Part shown: piece after piece, positions 17,380 through 25,237 of the stretch
Layout: each line of letters starts with the position of its first letter
How positions within the stretch are numbered: position 1 is the stretch's first letter
Source of the DNA: Thiomargarita sp.
Lineage (GTDB): Bacteria; Pseudomonadota; Gammaproteobacteria; Beggiatoales; Beggiatoaceae
Reading direction: 5' to 3'
Assembly: GCA_022729575.1 (NCBI GenBank)
Contig: DZAL01000013.1
Span: 1-54,870 of the forward strand
DNA length: 54,870 bases
Translations under genes and position numbers: made by a program
The notes under the pieces: model-generated
What the model was told of the DNA's origin: nothing
Database searches by the model: none
The model's input: the letters and a program-made list of their open reading frames with translations, nothing else

Positions 17380-18011
17380 TTATTGATGCAACACCGCCGC
17401 CATTCGATGCAATTGCACTGCCAGCAACGGGATGGCAAAGTCTAGCCAGACACCTGCTTGGAATAGCCCGAAACTGATTGGCATCATCACCAGAATAATC
17501 AATAGACCTGAGAATAGCATCCCATAAAAAGAAGTGAAGCAGGCAAAGGCTAGACTCATTATCACAATTAAAATTATTTCTGTCAAGAGGATAAGCAAAA
17601 TATTCGGTTTATGCAATTATAGTAATACTCACCTACTGTTGTACTTTTCGAGGAATAACACCCCTTCGAGGGGTGTTATCCCTGCTGGCTGGCCAAACTC
17701 ATTATGGGACAACTGGATAAGGATATTACTATATCTTCTAGGGTTCTTATTAATTGGCGGTTATGGAAAGAAATAATCAGCAAGGTGATAAAAATGCCGA
17801 CATAGACATTGCTGACCAGGTGACAGCAAAAGTGTGAGGAGATGCCTAAGCGTTGCCAACATTGCGGGCAACGATGACAGAGGTGGTAACGTTCATGTTG
17901 CAGTAATAGAGGGTTGAATAGAAATTTTAAAGGGGCCACGATTAGCGTGTGGAAGAGGTCAGCGAGGAAGTGGCCTAGTTTGATGAATAGAGTGCAGAGA
18001 CGGTGTGGCAT
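17380..18011 (-). pseudogene. Small membrane protein gene split by a 116-bp element
   Basis: The 5' part starts at the ATG at 18011 (AAGGAAAA upstream) and encodes MPHRLCTLFIKLGHFLADLF, a CHRCPQC zinc-ribbon-like motif and a membrane helix (VYVGIFITLLII), ending IRTLED. The element 17618-17733 then adds the foreign tail IVISLSSCPIMSLASQQG. The 3' part (17617-17380) encodes three further membrane helices (ILLILLTEIILIVIMSL, YGMLFSGLLIILVMMPI, GLFQAGVWLDFAIPLLAV) and opens right after a stop inside the element. Removing exactly 17618-17733 joins both parts in one frame (RTLEELHKPN), giving about 170 residues. Function unknown. Confidence 0.75.
17618..17733. mobile_element. TA-ended MITE-like element (copy 2)
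   Basis: The ends TATAGTAATA / TATTACTATA are inverted. The internal palindrome is GAATAACACCCCTTCGAGGG-GTGTTATCCC, and the right arm (GGCCAAACTCATTATGGGAC, AACTGGATAAGG) is shared with positions 1-57. No ORF. It splits the membrane gene. Confidence 0.8.
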
Positions 18012-18033
18012 GATAAGTTTTCCTTGATTAATT

Positions 18034-18105
18034 GTAGGGTGCGTCCTACGCACTATTGTTGGATGTGCATGGTACCAAAATAATGGTGCGTGGGACGTAC
18101 CCTAC
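18034..18105. repeat. GTAGGGTGCGTCCTACGCAC palindromic repeat
   Basis: Left arm GTAGGGTGCGTCCTACGCAC, right arm GGTGCGTGGGACGTACCCTAC. Lies between the divergent split membrane gene and hicB-like gene. A related AACGCACC repeat lies at 37740-37845. Confidence 0.75.
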
Positions 18106-18191
18106 TGAAGATTATACCGATAAGTCAAATTTGATTTACAATTTGTTACAATGTCTATATTATATGACTTTTCCTTGACAACAACAATCAG

Positions 18192-18458
18192 ATGCTAAAA
18201 TATCCCATTGAAATCTTCTACAGTGAGGAAGATGAAGGTTACATTGCTTTAATACCTGACCTGCCAGGGTGTAGTGCCTGGGGGGAGACTCCAGTACAAG
18301 CCTTGCAGGAACTTCAGGACGCGGCGGAATCTTGGTTAGAAGGTGCTGGCAAAATGCAGAGAACGATTCCATTACCCAGTCCTTCTCGATTTGCCCATCA
18401 TTCATTAGGCCAGTTTCCTCGTGAAGTGAAGACTGCTGAGAGTTATGCGGCGGTTTGA
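18192..18458 (+). CDS. HicB-family antitoxin-like protein
   Basis: 88 residues. The N-terminal HicB/UPF0150 fold is clear: YPIEIFYSEEDEGYIALIPD, LPGCSAWGETPVQALQELQD and AAESWLEGA. The C-terminal ~30 residues (PLPSPSRFAHHSLGQFPREV) are short and lack an obvious DNA-binding helix. HicB normally neutralises the HicA RNase. No HicA is found on either side, so this is an orphan. It converges on the YoeB/YefM operon with a palindrome between. No strong SD; the ATG at 18192 fits the family start. Confidence 0.8.
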   Translation: MLKYPIEIFYSEEDEGYIALIPDLPGCSAWGETPVQALQELQDAAESWLEGAGKMQRTIPLPSPSRFAHHSLGQFPREVKTAESYAAV

Positions 18459-18475
18459 ATAGAGAACTAATCACT

Positions 18476-18521
18476 GGACTAGAGGCTTCAGCCGGGTCAA
18501 ACCGGCTAAAGCCTCTAGTCC
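18476..18521. repeat. GGACTAGAGGCTT...AAGCCTCTAGTCC palindrome
   Basis: Near-perfect 46-bp palindrome between convergent hicB-like and yoeB-like genes, followed by a further half arm (CGGCTAAAGCCTCTTTTT) with a T run. Could act as a bidirectional terminator. Confidence 0.7.
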
Positions 18522-18555
18522 CGTACCACCACCCGGCTAAAGCCTCTTTTTCCTC

Positions 18556-18822
18556 TCATTCATAATGAGACCACATCCTCACAATATGCACCGTCCTATC
18601 CTCTTCCAAGATTCGATAAATTAAACGATGTTGAATGGTAATGCGTCTGGAGTAAAATCCTCTCAGGTCTCCCGTCAATTTTTCGTAGGGTGGTGGAACA
18701 GTATAGGGATTTACTTCTAACAATTTCAATAACCGTTCCGCTTGCGGGCGATAACCAGCCCTAGCCAATTTTTGAGCGTCTTTAACAGCTTGACGACTTA
18801 AAATGACAGTCCAACTCACCAT
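18556..18822 (-). CDS. yoeB: YoeB/Txe-family toxin (ribosome-dependent mRNA interferase)
   Basis: 88 residues, the usual length. The RelE-superfamily fold is readable: WTVILSRQAVKDAQKLARAG, then YEKLTGDLRGFYSRRITIQH, RLIYRI and the C-terminal MWSHYE. The residues expected for catalysis in YoeB are present: a Glu near 47, Arg in the SRRI/QHR region, H86 and Y87. It cleaves mRNA at the ribosomal A site when free of antitoxin. Its start overlaps the antitoxin stop by 7 nt, giving the canonical antitoxin-toxin order. Appears intact. Confidence 0.92.
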   Translation of the reverse strand: MVSWTVILSRQAVKDAQKLARAGYRPQAERLLKLLEVNPYTVPPPYEKLTGDLRGFYSRRITIQHRLIYRILEEDRTVHIVRMWSHYE

Positions 18823-19067
18823 TTTAAGTCCTTTAACAACGTGCCTTGTTCTAATGGCTCTTGGGCGGCTTGATGAATACTTTCAACTAACCCTGGCACT
18901 TGTTTTAAAAATAAAGTTTCTTCAATAGCCCGCCAATCTTGCGCGGCTAATACAACAAAATCTTCACCTTGAGGGCATTTTATCCGTAATACGTCATGGC
19001 AGTCAAGGCAACGGAATAGTTCTTGTTCTAAATGTTGTTGGAAATAGTCGATGGTGGTTTCTAACAT
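18816..19067 (-). CDS. yefM: Phd/YefM-family antitoxin
   Basis: 83 residues. The N-terminal Phd/YefM fold is seen as TTIDYFQQHLEQELFRC, VLRIKCPQGEDFVVLAAQDW, RAIEETLFLK, followed by a C-terminal toxin-binding tail (SIHQAAQEPLEQGTLLKDLKW). The usual MxxISxxExR start is replaced by METTID-like text, so it is a divergent member. It is immediately upstream of and overlapping yoeB. These antitoxins bind their own promoter as a complex with the toxin. The upstream region is filled by nested palindromes (19099-19278). Confidence 0.85.
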   Translation of the reverse strand: MLETTIDYFQQHLEQELFRCLDCHDVLRIKCPQGEDFVVLAAQDWRAIEETLFLKQVPGLVESIHQAAQEPLEQGTLLKDLKW

Positions 19068-19098
19068 ATTTAGGTTCTCTCTAATAGTAATGAGGTAT

Positions 19099-19278
19099 TG
19101 GAGTCCAAATCTTTAGATTTGGACGGTTCCCAAATCTGGGTAGTGATGCAATGTGGGTGATAATGGGGAACTGGCTGAATGCGACATTTGGCCAAACCTC
19201 CGAGGTCTTCAAGACCTCGGAGGTTTAAAACCATCACCCACATTACATCACTACCCAAATCTGAAGATTTGGACTCCA
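19099..19278. repeat. Nested palindromes (three shells)
   Basis: Outer arms: GGAGTCCAAATCTTTAGATT and AATCTGAAGATTTGGACTCC. Middle arms: GGGTAGTGATGCAATGTGGG and its inverted form CCCACATTACATCACTACCC. Inner: AAACCTCCGAGGTCTTCAAG-ACCTCGGAGGTTT. It looks like repeats inserted into repeats. Lies in the yefM promoter region. Confidence 0.8.
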
Positions 19279-19830
19279 TTACAACCAATTCCCCATCAAA
19301 ATAAACGGCGCCCAATAATAAGGATGCGGATACATTTTCCCCTCCTTCCCTTCAATAAACACTCGTTGCGCGGCTTGCAAGGCGAGGGCTTTGTTGAGAG
19401 GTGTCGTGCCCGTGCTACGCAATCGGTACAAGTGTCGCATAAAGACTGCGGTGCTAATGTCATAGACGGGCCATAAGGAGGCTAAGACACCTTTCGCACC
19501 GTTGCGTTGGGCTAAGACACCAAAACTTTCAATTTCTTTGCCCGTACCTTGGCTACCCATTGCGGTGTTACAGGCGGAGAGGGTAAGTAAGTCCACGTCG
19601 GGGAATTTGTACCGATTTTTAATATCGGCTAAGGTCAGTTTGTTGCCGTCGCCCAACAGTAAAAAGGAGGTGGTGTCGTTGCCCGTGGGGGAGAAGCGAA
19701 AATGGCTGGCAATGTGCATTACGGGGTAGCCTTCTTCCAATACTAAAACAATCGTGCCTATATCACCTCTGGTTAATTCCAGTTCTGGTAAATCGGTGGC
19801 TAATACAATGGTATCAAGTTCTTGAAACAT
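19279..19830 (-). CDS. DUF4926-CHAT chimera (truncated CHAT protease domain)
   Basis: 183 residues from the ATG at 19830 (AAGGAT upstream). Residues 1-34 (FQELDTIVLATDLPELELTR, GDIGTIVLVLEEG) match the start of DUF4926. At residue 35 the text switches to the C-terminal half of a CHAT caspase-like domain: HIASHF with H43, LTLSACNTAMG with C87, VLASLWPVYDISTAVFMRHLY, and the end HPYYWAPFILMGNW. The catalytic His/Cys pair is kept, but the N-terminal half of CHAT and all usual TPR repeats are missing. DUF4926 genes usually follow DUF6883, and such a gene is right upstream. It may be a deletion fusion or a functional chimera. Confidence 0.75.
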   Translation of the reverse strand: MFQELDTIVLATDLPELELTRGDIGTIVLVLEEGYPVMHIASHFRFSPTGNDTTSFLLLGDGNKLTLADIKNRYKFPDVDLLTLSACNTAMGSQGTGKEIESFGVLAQRNGAKGVLASLWPVYDISTAVFMRHLYRLRSTGTTPLNKALALQAAQRVFIEGKEGKMYPHPYYWAPFILMGNWL

Positions 19831-19905
19831 AAAATTATCCTTGCGGGTAAGCCGTAACAAATTGTGGACTGGTCTGGCCCGTTTCAATAAACCAGACGGT
19901 GCGTA

Positions 19906-20226
19906 TCAAAGGATTCCGTGAATCTGGGTGTTGAGGAGACCTTCAACCACATAGCGCGTCCCAAACTTGGTAAGTTCAACTTTAGTCACCTCATAATTCG
20001 CCACTAGCGTCTTAAATGCCTGTGCCAACTCTGGCCAACGTTCACCAGTGAAGCCATAACTTCGAAAAAATTTGGCTTTACTGCGACCACTAGAATGAGA
20101 TAAGGACAGTAGATAGTCGGTTATTTTGGCTTGGCGTACAATGGCGTATTGATAGTTTGGGAGTTTCAAATCAATGACCTCCTGAGTAACTAACCAGAAA
20201 TTATGATTGCCATTAGCTATAGGCAA
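19906..20226 (-). CDS. DUF6883-like protein
   Basis: 106 residues. Core pattern LPNYQYAIVRQAKITDYLLS, then SHSSGRSKAKFFRSYGF, then LAQAFKTLV and KFGTRYVVEGLL. This matches the small DUF6883 proteins (LPN...YLL...H..G..KA.FF...GF) often encoded beside DUF4926 in cyanobacteria and other bacteria, thought to be toxin- or immunity-related. It precedes the DUF4926-CHAT gene by 75 bp on the same strand. No catalytic residues can be assigned. No strong SD visible. Confidence 0.7.
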   Translation of the reverse strand: MPIANGNHNFWLVTQEVIDLKLPNYQYAIVRQAKITDYLLSLSHSSGRSKAKFFRSYGFTGERWPELAQAFKTLVANYEVTKVELTKFGTRYVVEGLLNTQIHGIL

Positions 20227-20751
20227 TGGCGTGCCTGGGCCTGGTGCCAGTCATTTAATATATATAGCTGTTGGAGATTAGTCAAGTATTTTTTAGTCAA
20301 GATTAGGTGGTGCCTTGGGTGGAATGAGTCTAAAGAGTTTAGTATATAGTATAGTGGATTTGTTGGTTGAGTACAGCGGATTAAGGGGATAAACGGATAA
20401 ACCTAATTGGATTAATTCATCTATCCCTAAAATCAACTGTACTTGATTGGGTTTATCCGTATATCCATAAAATCTATGGTGCTTGATTAGCACCCTAATA
20501 TATTTTATCATCTTGGAATGTTGGGTAGTCCCTACCAACTAATGGAGGCATTAAAAATCAAGGTGTGATCAAAGACCAGACCCAGGTTTCCTAAACCTTC
20601 GAGGTTTCGGAAACCTTAGCCAACTCTAGGTTTCCTAAGCCTCGAAGGCTTAGGAAACCTGGCCACTTGTTAATACCTCCATTGGTTAGTAGCGACTACC
20701 AACAAACACACATTGGCAAAATTTATTATTCACTTAACTAAACTAACTCTT
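20227..20751. other. Repeat-rich intergenic region before anmK
   Basis: About 20340-20500 has diffuse palindromes (GGATAAACGGATAAACC / GGTTTATCCG). The TIR element at 20524-20700 follows. An 80-codon frame on the minus strand is not gene-like. Confidence 0.7.
20524..20700. mobile_element. TIR element GGTAGTCCCTACCAAC (copy 1)
   Basis: The ends GGTAGTCCCTACCAACTAAT-GGAGG and the inverted GGTAGTCGCTACTAACCAAT-GGAGG match over ~31 bp with few mismatches. The centre contains CGAAGGTTT/GAAACC palindromes. A second copy lies at 27989-28187. Confidence 0.75.
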
Positions 20752-21858
20752 ATGAACTTATATATTGGTCTCATGTCCGGCACCAGCGTTGACGGGATTG
20801 ACGCGGCGCTGGTCGAATTTAAGCCGGCTCAACCACTTCCTCTCCTCAAAGCTACTCATTATCACCCTTGGCCATTAGCTTTACGTGACCAACTATTGTA
20901 TTTGAGTCAACAAACTCGTGAACTAAGCACGTTACATGAAGTAGCCACTTTGGATATTCAAGTAGGCGAATTATTTGCCCAAGCAGTACTCGCATTATTG
21001 GAACAAGCTAACCTGGTAGCTGAACAAATTACCGCCATTGGTAGCCCTGGGCAAACGTTGTATCATCAGCCGAATGCTCATCCTCCTTATACTTGGCAAT
21101 TAGGGGACCCCAATGTGATTGCCCAATTAACTGAAATTCCGACCGTAGCTGACTTTCGGCGGCGGGATGTCGCCGCCGGTGGACAAGGCGCACCGTTAAC
21201 ACCGGCTTTTCATCAAGCCGCGTTTCGCAGTGCTCAAGAAACTCGGGTCGTACTCAATATTGGTGGCATTGCCAATATTACAGTATTGCCAGAGGACCCG
21301 CAATTACCGGTGATTGGATTTGATACCGGGCCCGGTAATGCTTTACTCGATGCCCATATTTATCAACACCAACAGACTCGAGTAGATAATAATGGGGCTT
21401 GGGCAGCCAGTGGTCAAGTGCAAGTAGCATTGCTACAGTCTCTACTAAGTGATTCCTATTTTACCAAACCGGCTCCTAAAAGTACCGGTCGCGATTATTT
21501 TAATCTCGACTGGCTAGGCCGCTACCTGGCAACCTCCTCCTATTCACCCACCGATATTCAAGCCACACTCAGTCGCTTGACCATAGACAGCATTACCCAA
21601 GCCGTGTTGCCATATTCGCCAGTACGTTTATTGGTCTGTGGCGGCGGGGTTCATAATTCGTGCTTGATGAATGGATTAGCTACTCAATTACCAGGTTGCG
21701 TGGTGGAATCCACACTCCATCATGGTATCGACCCGGATTGGGTCGAAGCGGTCAGTTTTGCTTGGTTGGCCCAGCAACGTTTAGCACCACAACCGAATAA
21801 TTTACCTTCGGTAACTGGAGCGAGAAAGAAAGTGGTGATGGGAGGAGTTTATATTTAA
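20752..21858 (+). CDS. anmK: Anhydro-N-acetylmuramic acid kinase
   Basis: 368 residues from the ATG at 20752, matching the family length (E. coli 369); an upstream extension to 20713 does not fit. It phosphorylates and opens 1,6-anhydro-MurNAc during cell-wall recycling, in the cytoplasm. The ASKHA-type phosphate loop is NLYIGLMSGTSVDGIDAALV. RRRDVAAGGQGAPLTPAFH carries the catalytic Asp region. GFDTGPGNALLDAHI, STGRDYFNLDWL and LLVCGGGVHNSCLMNGL are the remaining conserved blocks. It is monocistronic, with a TIR element directly upstream. Confidence 0.95.
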   Translation: MNLYIGLMSGTSVDGIDAALVEFKPAQPLPLLKATHYHPWPLALRDQLLYLSQQTRELSTLHEVATLDIQVGELFAQAVLALLEQANLVAEQITAIGSPGQTLYHQPNAHPPYTWQLGDPNVIAQLTEIPTVADFRRRDVAAGGQGAPLTPAFHQAAFRSAQETRVVLNIGGIANITVLPEDPQLPVIGFDTGPGNALLDAHIYQHQQTRVDNNGAWAASGQVQVALLQSLLSDSYFTKPAPKSTGRDYFNLDWLGRYLATSSYSPTDIQATLSRLTIDSITQAVLPYSPVRLLVCGGGVHNSCLMNGLATQLPGCVVESTLHHGIDPDWVEAVSFAWLAQQRLAPQPNNLPSVTGARKKVVMGGVYI

Positions 21859-22153
21859 GCGAATTGAAGTTAGGGCCATTGTCAGTGGCCCTAACCGGTT
21901 TTGAGCTCTGGTGTCTCTGATTTGACAACTTTTCGAAAGTTGTCAAATCTCAAACCCAGTCAGGTAGGGTGAGCCACGATTTTCTCGTTGCTTACTACCA
22001 TCGACCTACTAAGTACTGAAGTATAAATTTTCTCGTATGTTCTTTCGCCCCTCTCCCTCTGGGAGAGGGGCCGGGGGTGAGGGAAAATACCGCCGAATTT
22101 CTGCTTCAGTACTTATAGGAGAGATTTGACAACTTTCGAACCGAGAGCAAATC
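21859..22153. repeat. Two palindromic repeats between convergent genes
   Basis: 21919-21949: GATTTGACAACTT-TTCGA-AAGTTGTCAAATC, possible terminator. 22011-22115: family-2 repeat with ends AAGTACTGAAG / CTTCAGTACTT. No gene seen. Confidence 0.8.
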
Positions 22154-22903
22154 TTAATCAACCTTACTACACTCTGCCGTTCCCCTCATCAAGGACCCCA
22201 TCGCATGTAATAAATTCTTAAACAGAGGCTTCGATTTAGCCTCCTCTTGCGCCAATAATGCCTTAATATGGACCCGTTGCGTCGGTTGCGAAAAACAAGC
22301 GGGACAATTATCAACAATCACCGGTAAGTGAGCGGTTTTAGCAAAATCGGCAGTTTGACGTTCTCGCGCATACACCAATGGGCGAATCACCCGAATATCA
22401 CCAGCATCATTGGTGTAATGTGCCTTCATCGTTTGTAAGCGACCAGTATAGAAAGCTGACATTAAAAAACTTTCCGCTAAATCATCCAAGTGTTGCGCTA
22501 ACGCTAACACATTATAGTGCTCATGACGTGCCGTCGTGTACATAATTCCACGTTTCATTCTGGCACAATAAGCACAAAACGAGTTATTCCCCAAATGCTG
22601 CATAGCCTCCTCCAAAATCGGTTGACTCCGATAAAAATAAGGTATGGAGCATTCGGTTAAATACTCTTTAAGCGGTGATGGATTAAACCCAGGAATTTGC
22701 GGATCCACCGTGATCACTCCCAACTCAAAAGACACGGGCGCACAACGTTGTAGATGTGCTAACAAGTGTAACAATGATAAAGAATCCTTTCCGCCGGATA
22801 ATCCTAACAAAATTCGGTCTCCTGAGCGAATCATCTTATAATCCGCAATCGCGCGACCAACACAACGCAATAACGATTTCGGTGGTTTGATAAAATGGGG
22901 CAT
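22154..22903 (-). CDS. TtcA-family PP-loop tRNA-thiolation protein
   Basis: 249 residues. The N-terminal PP-loop is S36-G-G-K-D-S41 in ILLGLSGGKDSLSLLHLL. A CAYC pair with downstream RMKRGIMYTTAR and ALAQHLDDLAESFLMSAFYT follows TtcA. The C-terminal cysteine motif is DNCPACFSQPTQR rather than the NLCGSQPNLQR of E. coli TtcA. The protein is also shorter (TtcA ~310). It is probably a TtcA paralogue that adenylates and thiolates tRNA cytidine 32 or a similar base using an Fe-S cluster on the three Cys. Whether it is the true TtcA cannot be told here. Confidence 0.8.
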   Translation of the reverse strand: MPHFIKPPKSLLRCVGRAIADYKMIRSGDRILLGLSGGKDSLSLLHLLAHLQRCAPVSFELGVITVDPQIPGFNPSPLKEYLTECSIPYFYRSQPILEEAMQHLGNNSFCAYCARMKRGIMYTTARHEHYNVLALAQHLDDLAESFLMSAFYTGRLQTMKAHYTNDAGDIRVIRPLVYARERQTADFAKTAHLPVIVDNCPACFSQPTQRVHIKALLAQEEAKSKPLFKNLLHAMGSLMRGTAECSKVD

Positions 22904-23170
22904 AATTTCAATTCAGTAATTCATAACCTGCCAATAAACTTTTAAACCTTTACTTATGCTGGTTACGGTTAACTAACGGTTTAAAATTTAATTGATTAGC
23001 AAAATTTTAAAGCATCCATATTGCATATTGTATGACAATTTGATATATTCCTATACTACCACAAAGTTAAATTTGCTGGATAGTTGCTAAATATCGCTTT
23101 TTTATTTAGCCTTAACATAAATAACATTTATAATGTTTATAATATATTAATTAAAGGGAAATCTAAAACC

Positions 23171-24121
23171 ATGACTGGACTCGATTTTTTTGGAGTATTT
23201 ACACTCATTTTCGTGGCCCTGGTAATCATTCTTATCATTATGGGCGTAAAATCTATCCCTCAAGGGATGGAACATACCGTAGAACGTTTTGGTAAATATC
23301 GCACCACGCTTAAGCCGGGCCTGAATTTTATCTATCCCTTCGTCGATGCTATCGGCAAAAAGGTGAGCATGAAAGAAGAAGTGATGGATATTCCCGCACA
23401 AGAAGTAATTACCAAAGATAATGCCATGGTTAAAGTCGACGGCGTGGTATTTTATCAGGTAATAGATGCCGCTAAAGCCACCTATCAAGTGAGGGATTTG
23501 AATAAAGCCATTTTAAATTTGACCATGACCAATATTCGCAGTGTCATGGGTTCCATGGATTTAGATGAAGTCTTATCGAAACGAGATGAAATCAATCTGC
23601 AACTGTTGCGCGTAGTAGATGAAGCGACCAGTCCCTGGGGCATGAAAGTATTGCGCGTAGAAATCAAAGACATTGCACCACCGCGAGACTTGATTGATTC
23701 CATGGGTCGCCAAATGAAGGCCGAGCGTGATAAACGGGCCAGCATCTTAGAAGCGGAAGGGAAGCGACAAGCCGAAATTTTGAAAGCCGAAGGAGGAAAA
23801 CAAGCCATCATTTTGGCCGCCGAAGGCCACAAAGAAGCGGCTTTTCGTGAGGCCGAAGCCAGAGAAAGATCGGCCGCCGCCGAAGCCAAAGCGACCGAAA
23901 TGTTATCCGCCGCTATTGTCAACGGCAGTGGTCAAGCTATTAACTATTTTATTGCGCAAAAATACGTGGCCGCGTTACAACAAATTGCCTGTGCCGACAA
24001 TCAAAAAATTCTCTTCCTACCATTAGATACCGTTGGTATTGCTGGTGCTATCGGTGGTATTAGTGAATTAACCAAAGAAGCATTAAGTTCCGATTTTATG
24101 AAACCAAAGAGTCGTTCCTAA
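23171..24121 (+). CDS. qmcA: SPFH/stomatin-like membrane protein QmcA
   Basis: 316 residues from the ATG at 23171, with AAAGGGA upstream; the longer frame to 23084 is AT-rich leader. One membrane helix at ~8-27 ([18 protein letters not shown]), then the SPFH domain starting [20 protein letters not shown] and [27 protein letters not shown] is followed by an Ala/Glu/Lys coiled coil with repeated EAEG/KAEG (about 200-260). Stomatins assemble into membrane microdomain rings and regulate proteases such as FtsH. It is followed after 1 bp by an NfeD-family gene, the standard stomatin operon partner. Confidence 0.93.
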   Translation: MTGLDFFGVFTLIFVALVIILIIMGVKSIPQGMEHTVERFGKYRTTLKPGLNFIYPFVDAIGKKVSMKEEVMDIPAQEVITKDNAMVKVDGVVFYQVIDAAKATYQVRDLNKAILNLTMTNIRSVMGSMDLDEVLSKRDEINLQLLRVVDEATSPWGMKVLRVEIKDIAPPRDLIDSMGRQMKAERDKRASILEAEGKRQAEILKAEGGKQAIILAAEGHKEAAFREAEARERSAAAEAKATEMLSAAIVNGSGQAINYFIAQKYVAALQQIACADNQKILFLPLDTVGIAGAIGGISELTKEALSSDFMKPKSRS

Positions 24122-24122
24122 C

Positions 24123-24581
24123 ATGAATATTCAACCGTTCAACTATTGGCATTGGTGGATAATTGCAGCAGCCTGGTTAGTGCTGGAATTGTTACTCCCC
24201 GGTATTTTCTTTTTATGGCTGGCAATTGCAGCCACCATCGTGGGTTTTGTGCTGATATTCTTACCACTATTACGTATCGAATATCAATTACTGATCTTTG
24301 CGGTGATGTCAGTGATTAGCGTCGTTATCAGTCGGCATTATTTCAATAAACCGCCGGCCAGTGATCAACCCTTTTTGAATCAACGAGTAACTGAATACAT
24401 TGGTCGAACTTTTATTTTAACCGAAGCGATTATGAATGGTCGCGGCAGGATTCACCTCGATGATGGCAGTTGGAGTGTCGAAGGGCCAGATTGTCCGGTC
24501 GGGACTTCAGTGAAAATTATCGGCGTGAATGGTATTCGTTTACAAATTGAACCTATTAACCAGGAAGCTCAACCAATATGA
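24123..24581 (+). CDS. NfeD-family membrane protein
   Basis: 152 residues. Three to four hydrophobic helices occupy the first ~85 residues (WWIIAAAWLVLELLLPGIFF, LWLAIAATIVGFVLIFLPLL, YQLLIFAVMSVISVVISRHY). The C-terminal NfeD OB-fold is at ~95-150 (YIGRTFILTEAIMNGRGRIH, DDGSWSVEGPDCPVGTSVKI). NfeD proteins pair with stomatins and modulate membrane-protein turnover. The gene starts 1 bp after qmcA and overlaps the rhodanese gene by 4 bp. It corresponds to YbbK of E. coli. Confidence 0.9.
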   Translation: MNIQPFNYWHWWIIAAAWLVLELLLPGIFFLWLAIAATIVGFVLIFLPLLRIEYQLLIFAVMSVISVVISRHYFNKPPASDQPFLNQRVTEYIGRTFILTEAIMNGRGRIHLDDGSWSVEGPDCPVGTSVKIIGVNGIRLQIEPINQEAQPI

Positions 24582-25039
24582 GTGACTCTCAAGAACATCC
24601 ACAACCAGAACACCATTTACATTCCATTACACCCAAAGAAGCGTGGGAACTCTTGCAAAATGAGCCACGAGCAATCTTGATTGATATACGCTCGGAAATG
24701 GAATATTTATTCATCGGTCATCCCAAAGCGGCCATCCATATCCCCTGGATTGATGAGCCAGAGTGGAAAGTCAATCCACGATTTGCGGCCGAGATACGAA
24801 AAGTCTTGCTCGGCGGTATCGTTTACGATCCACAAGATAGTGCGGTGGAAAGCGTGCCGGTACTGCTCATTTGTCGTAGCGGGCGCCGCTCAATTGATGC
24901 GGGTAAACATTTATTGAAGGATGAGTTTACCAATGTTTATAATGTGTTGGAAGGATTTGAAGGTGGCCTGGATGCCAATCATCACCGTAGCACTTCGGGT
25001 GGCTGGCGTTTTCATGGACTACCTTGGGAACAATGCTAA
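24578..25039 (+). CDS. Rhodanese-like sulfurtransferase
   Basis: 153 residues, no signal peptide. The rhodanese fold is seen as ITPKEAWELLQNEPRAILID, IRSEMEYLFIGHPKAAIHIP, and the active-site loop LLICRSGRRSIDAGKHL with C99. A C-terminal NVLEGFEGGLDANHHRSTSG, GWRFHGLPWEQ matches small rhodaneses that carry persulfide. The 4-bp ATGA overlap with the NfeD gene puts it in the qmcA operon. Sulfur transfer would suit a sulfur-oxidising host, but that link is inference. A palindrome at 25047-25103 follows and may end the operon. Confidence 0.88.
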   Translation: MSDSQEHPQPEHHLHSITPKEAWELLQNEPRAILIDIRSEMEYLFIGHPKAAIHIPWIDEPEWKVNPRFAAEIRKVLLGGIVYDPQDSAVESVPVLLICRSGRRSIDAGKHLLKDEFTNVYNVLEGFEGGLDANHHRSTSGGWRFHGLPWEQC

Positions 25040-25046
25040 TTCGATA

Positions 25047-25103
25047 GATTTGACAATAGAGTTGACAACTTTAGAGTTGACAACTTTCAAAAAGTTGTCA
25101 AAT
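25047..25103. repeat. GATTTGACAACTTT palindrome with internal duplication
   Basis: The left arm GATTTGACAA is followed by two AGAGTTGACAACTTT units, and the right arm is AAAGTTGTCAAATC. Same family as 14256 and 21919. Confidence 0.75.
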
Positions 25104-25237
25104 CTTTTGACGAAGGGTCATTAAAGGCACGAAACCTGCATATTATGATTACTTCCCCAATCAGTGCTTCATTAAAGTAGTTAGCCGAATGGGGAGGAGG
25201 AAATAAAAATTCACCACGAGGAAAGAGGATTGAACCC

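Noticed and set aside
17534..17776. 80-codon plus-strand ORF across the MITE
   Set aside because: Antisense to the split membrane gene and composed of the element's palindrome.
20293..20538. 81-codon minus-strand ORF
   Set aside because: Runs through diffuse palindromes and the end of a TIR element; no recognisable domain or SD.
22154..22903. Naming the gene ttcA outright
   Set aside because: Length and the CPACF motif differ from E. coli TtcA; it may be a paralogue, so only the family is given.
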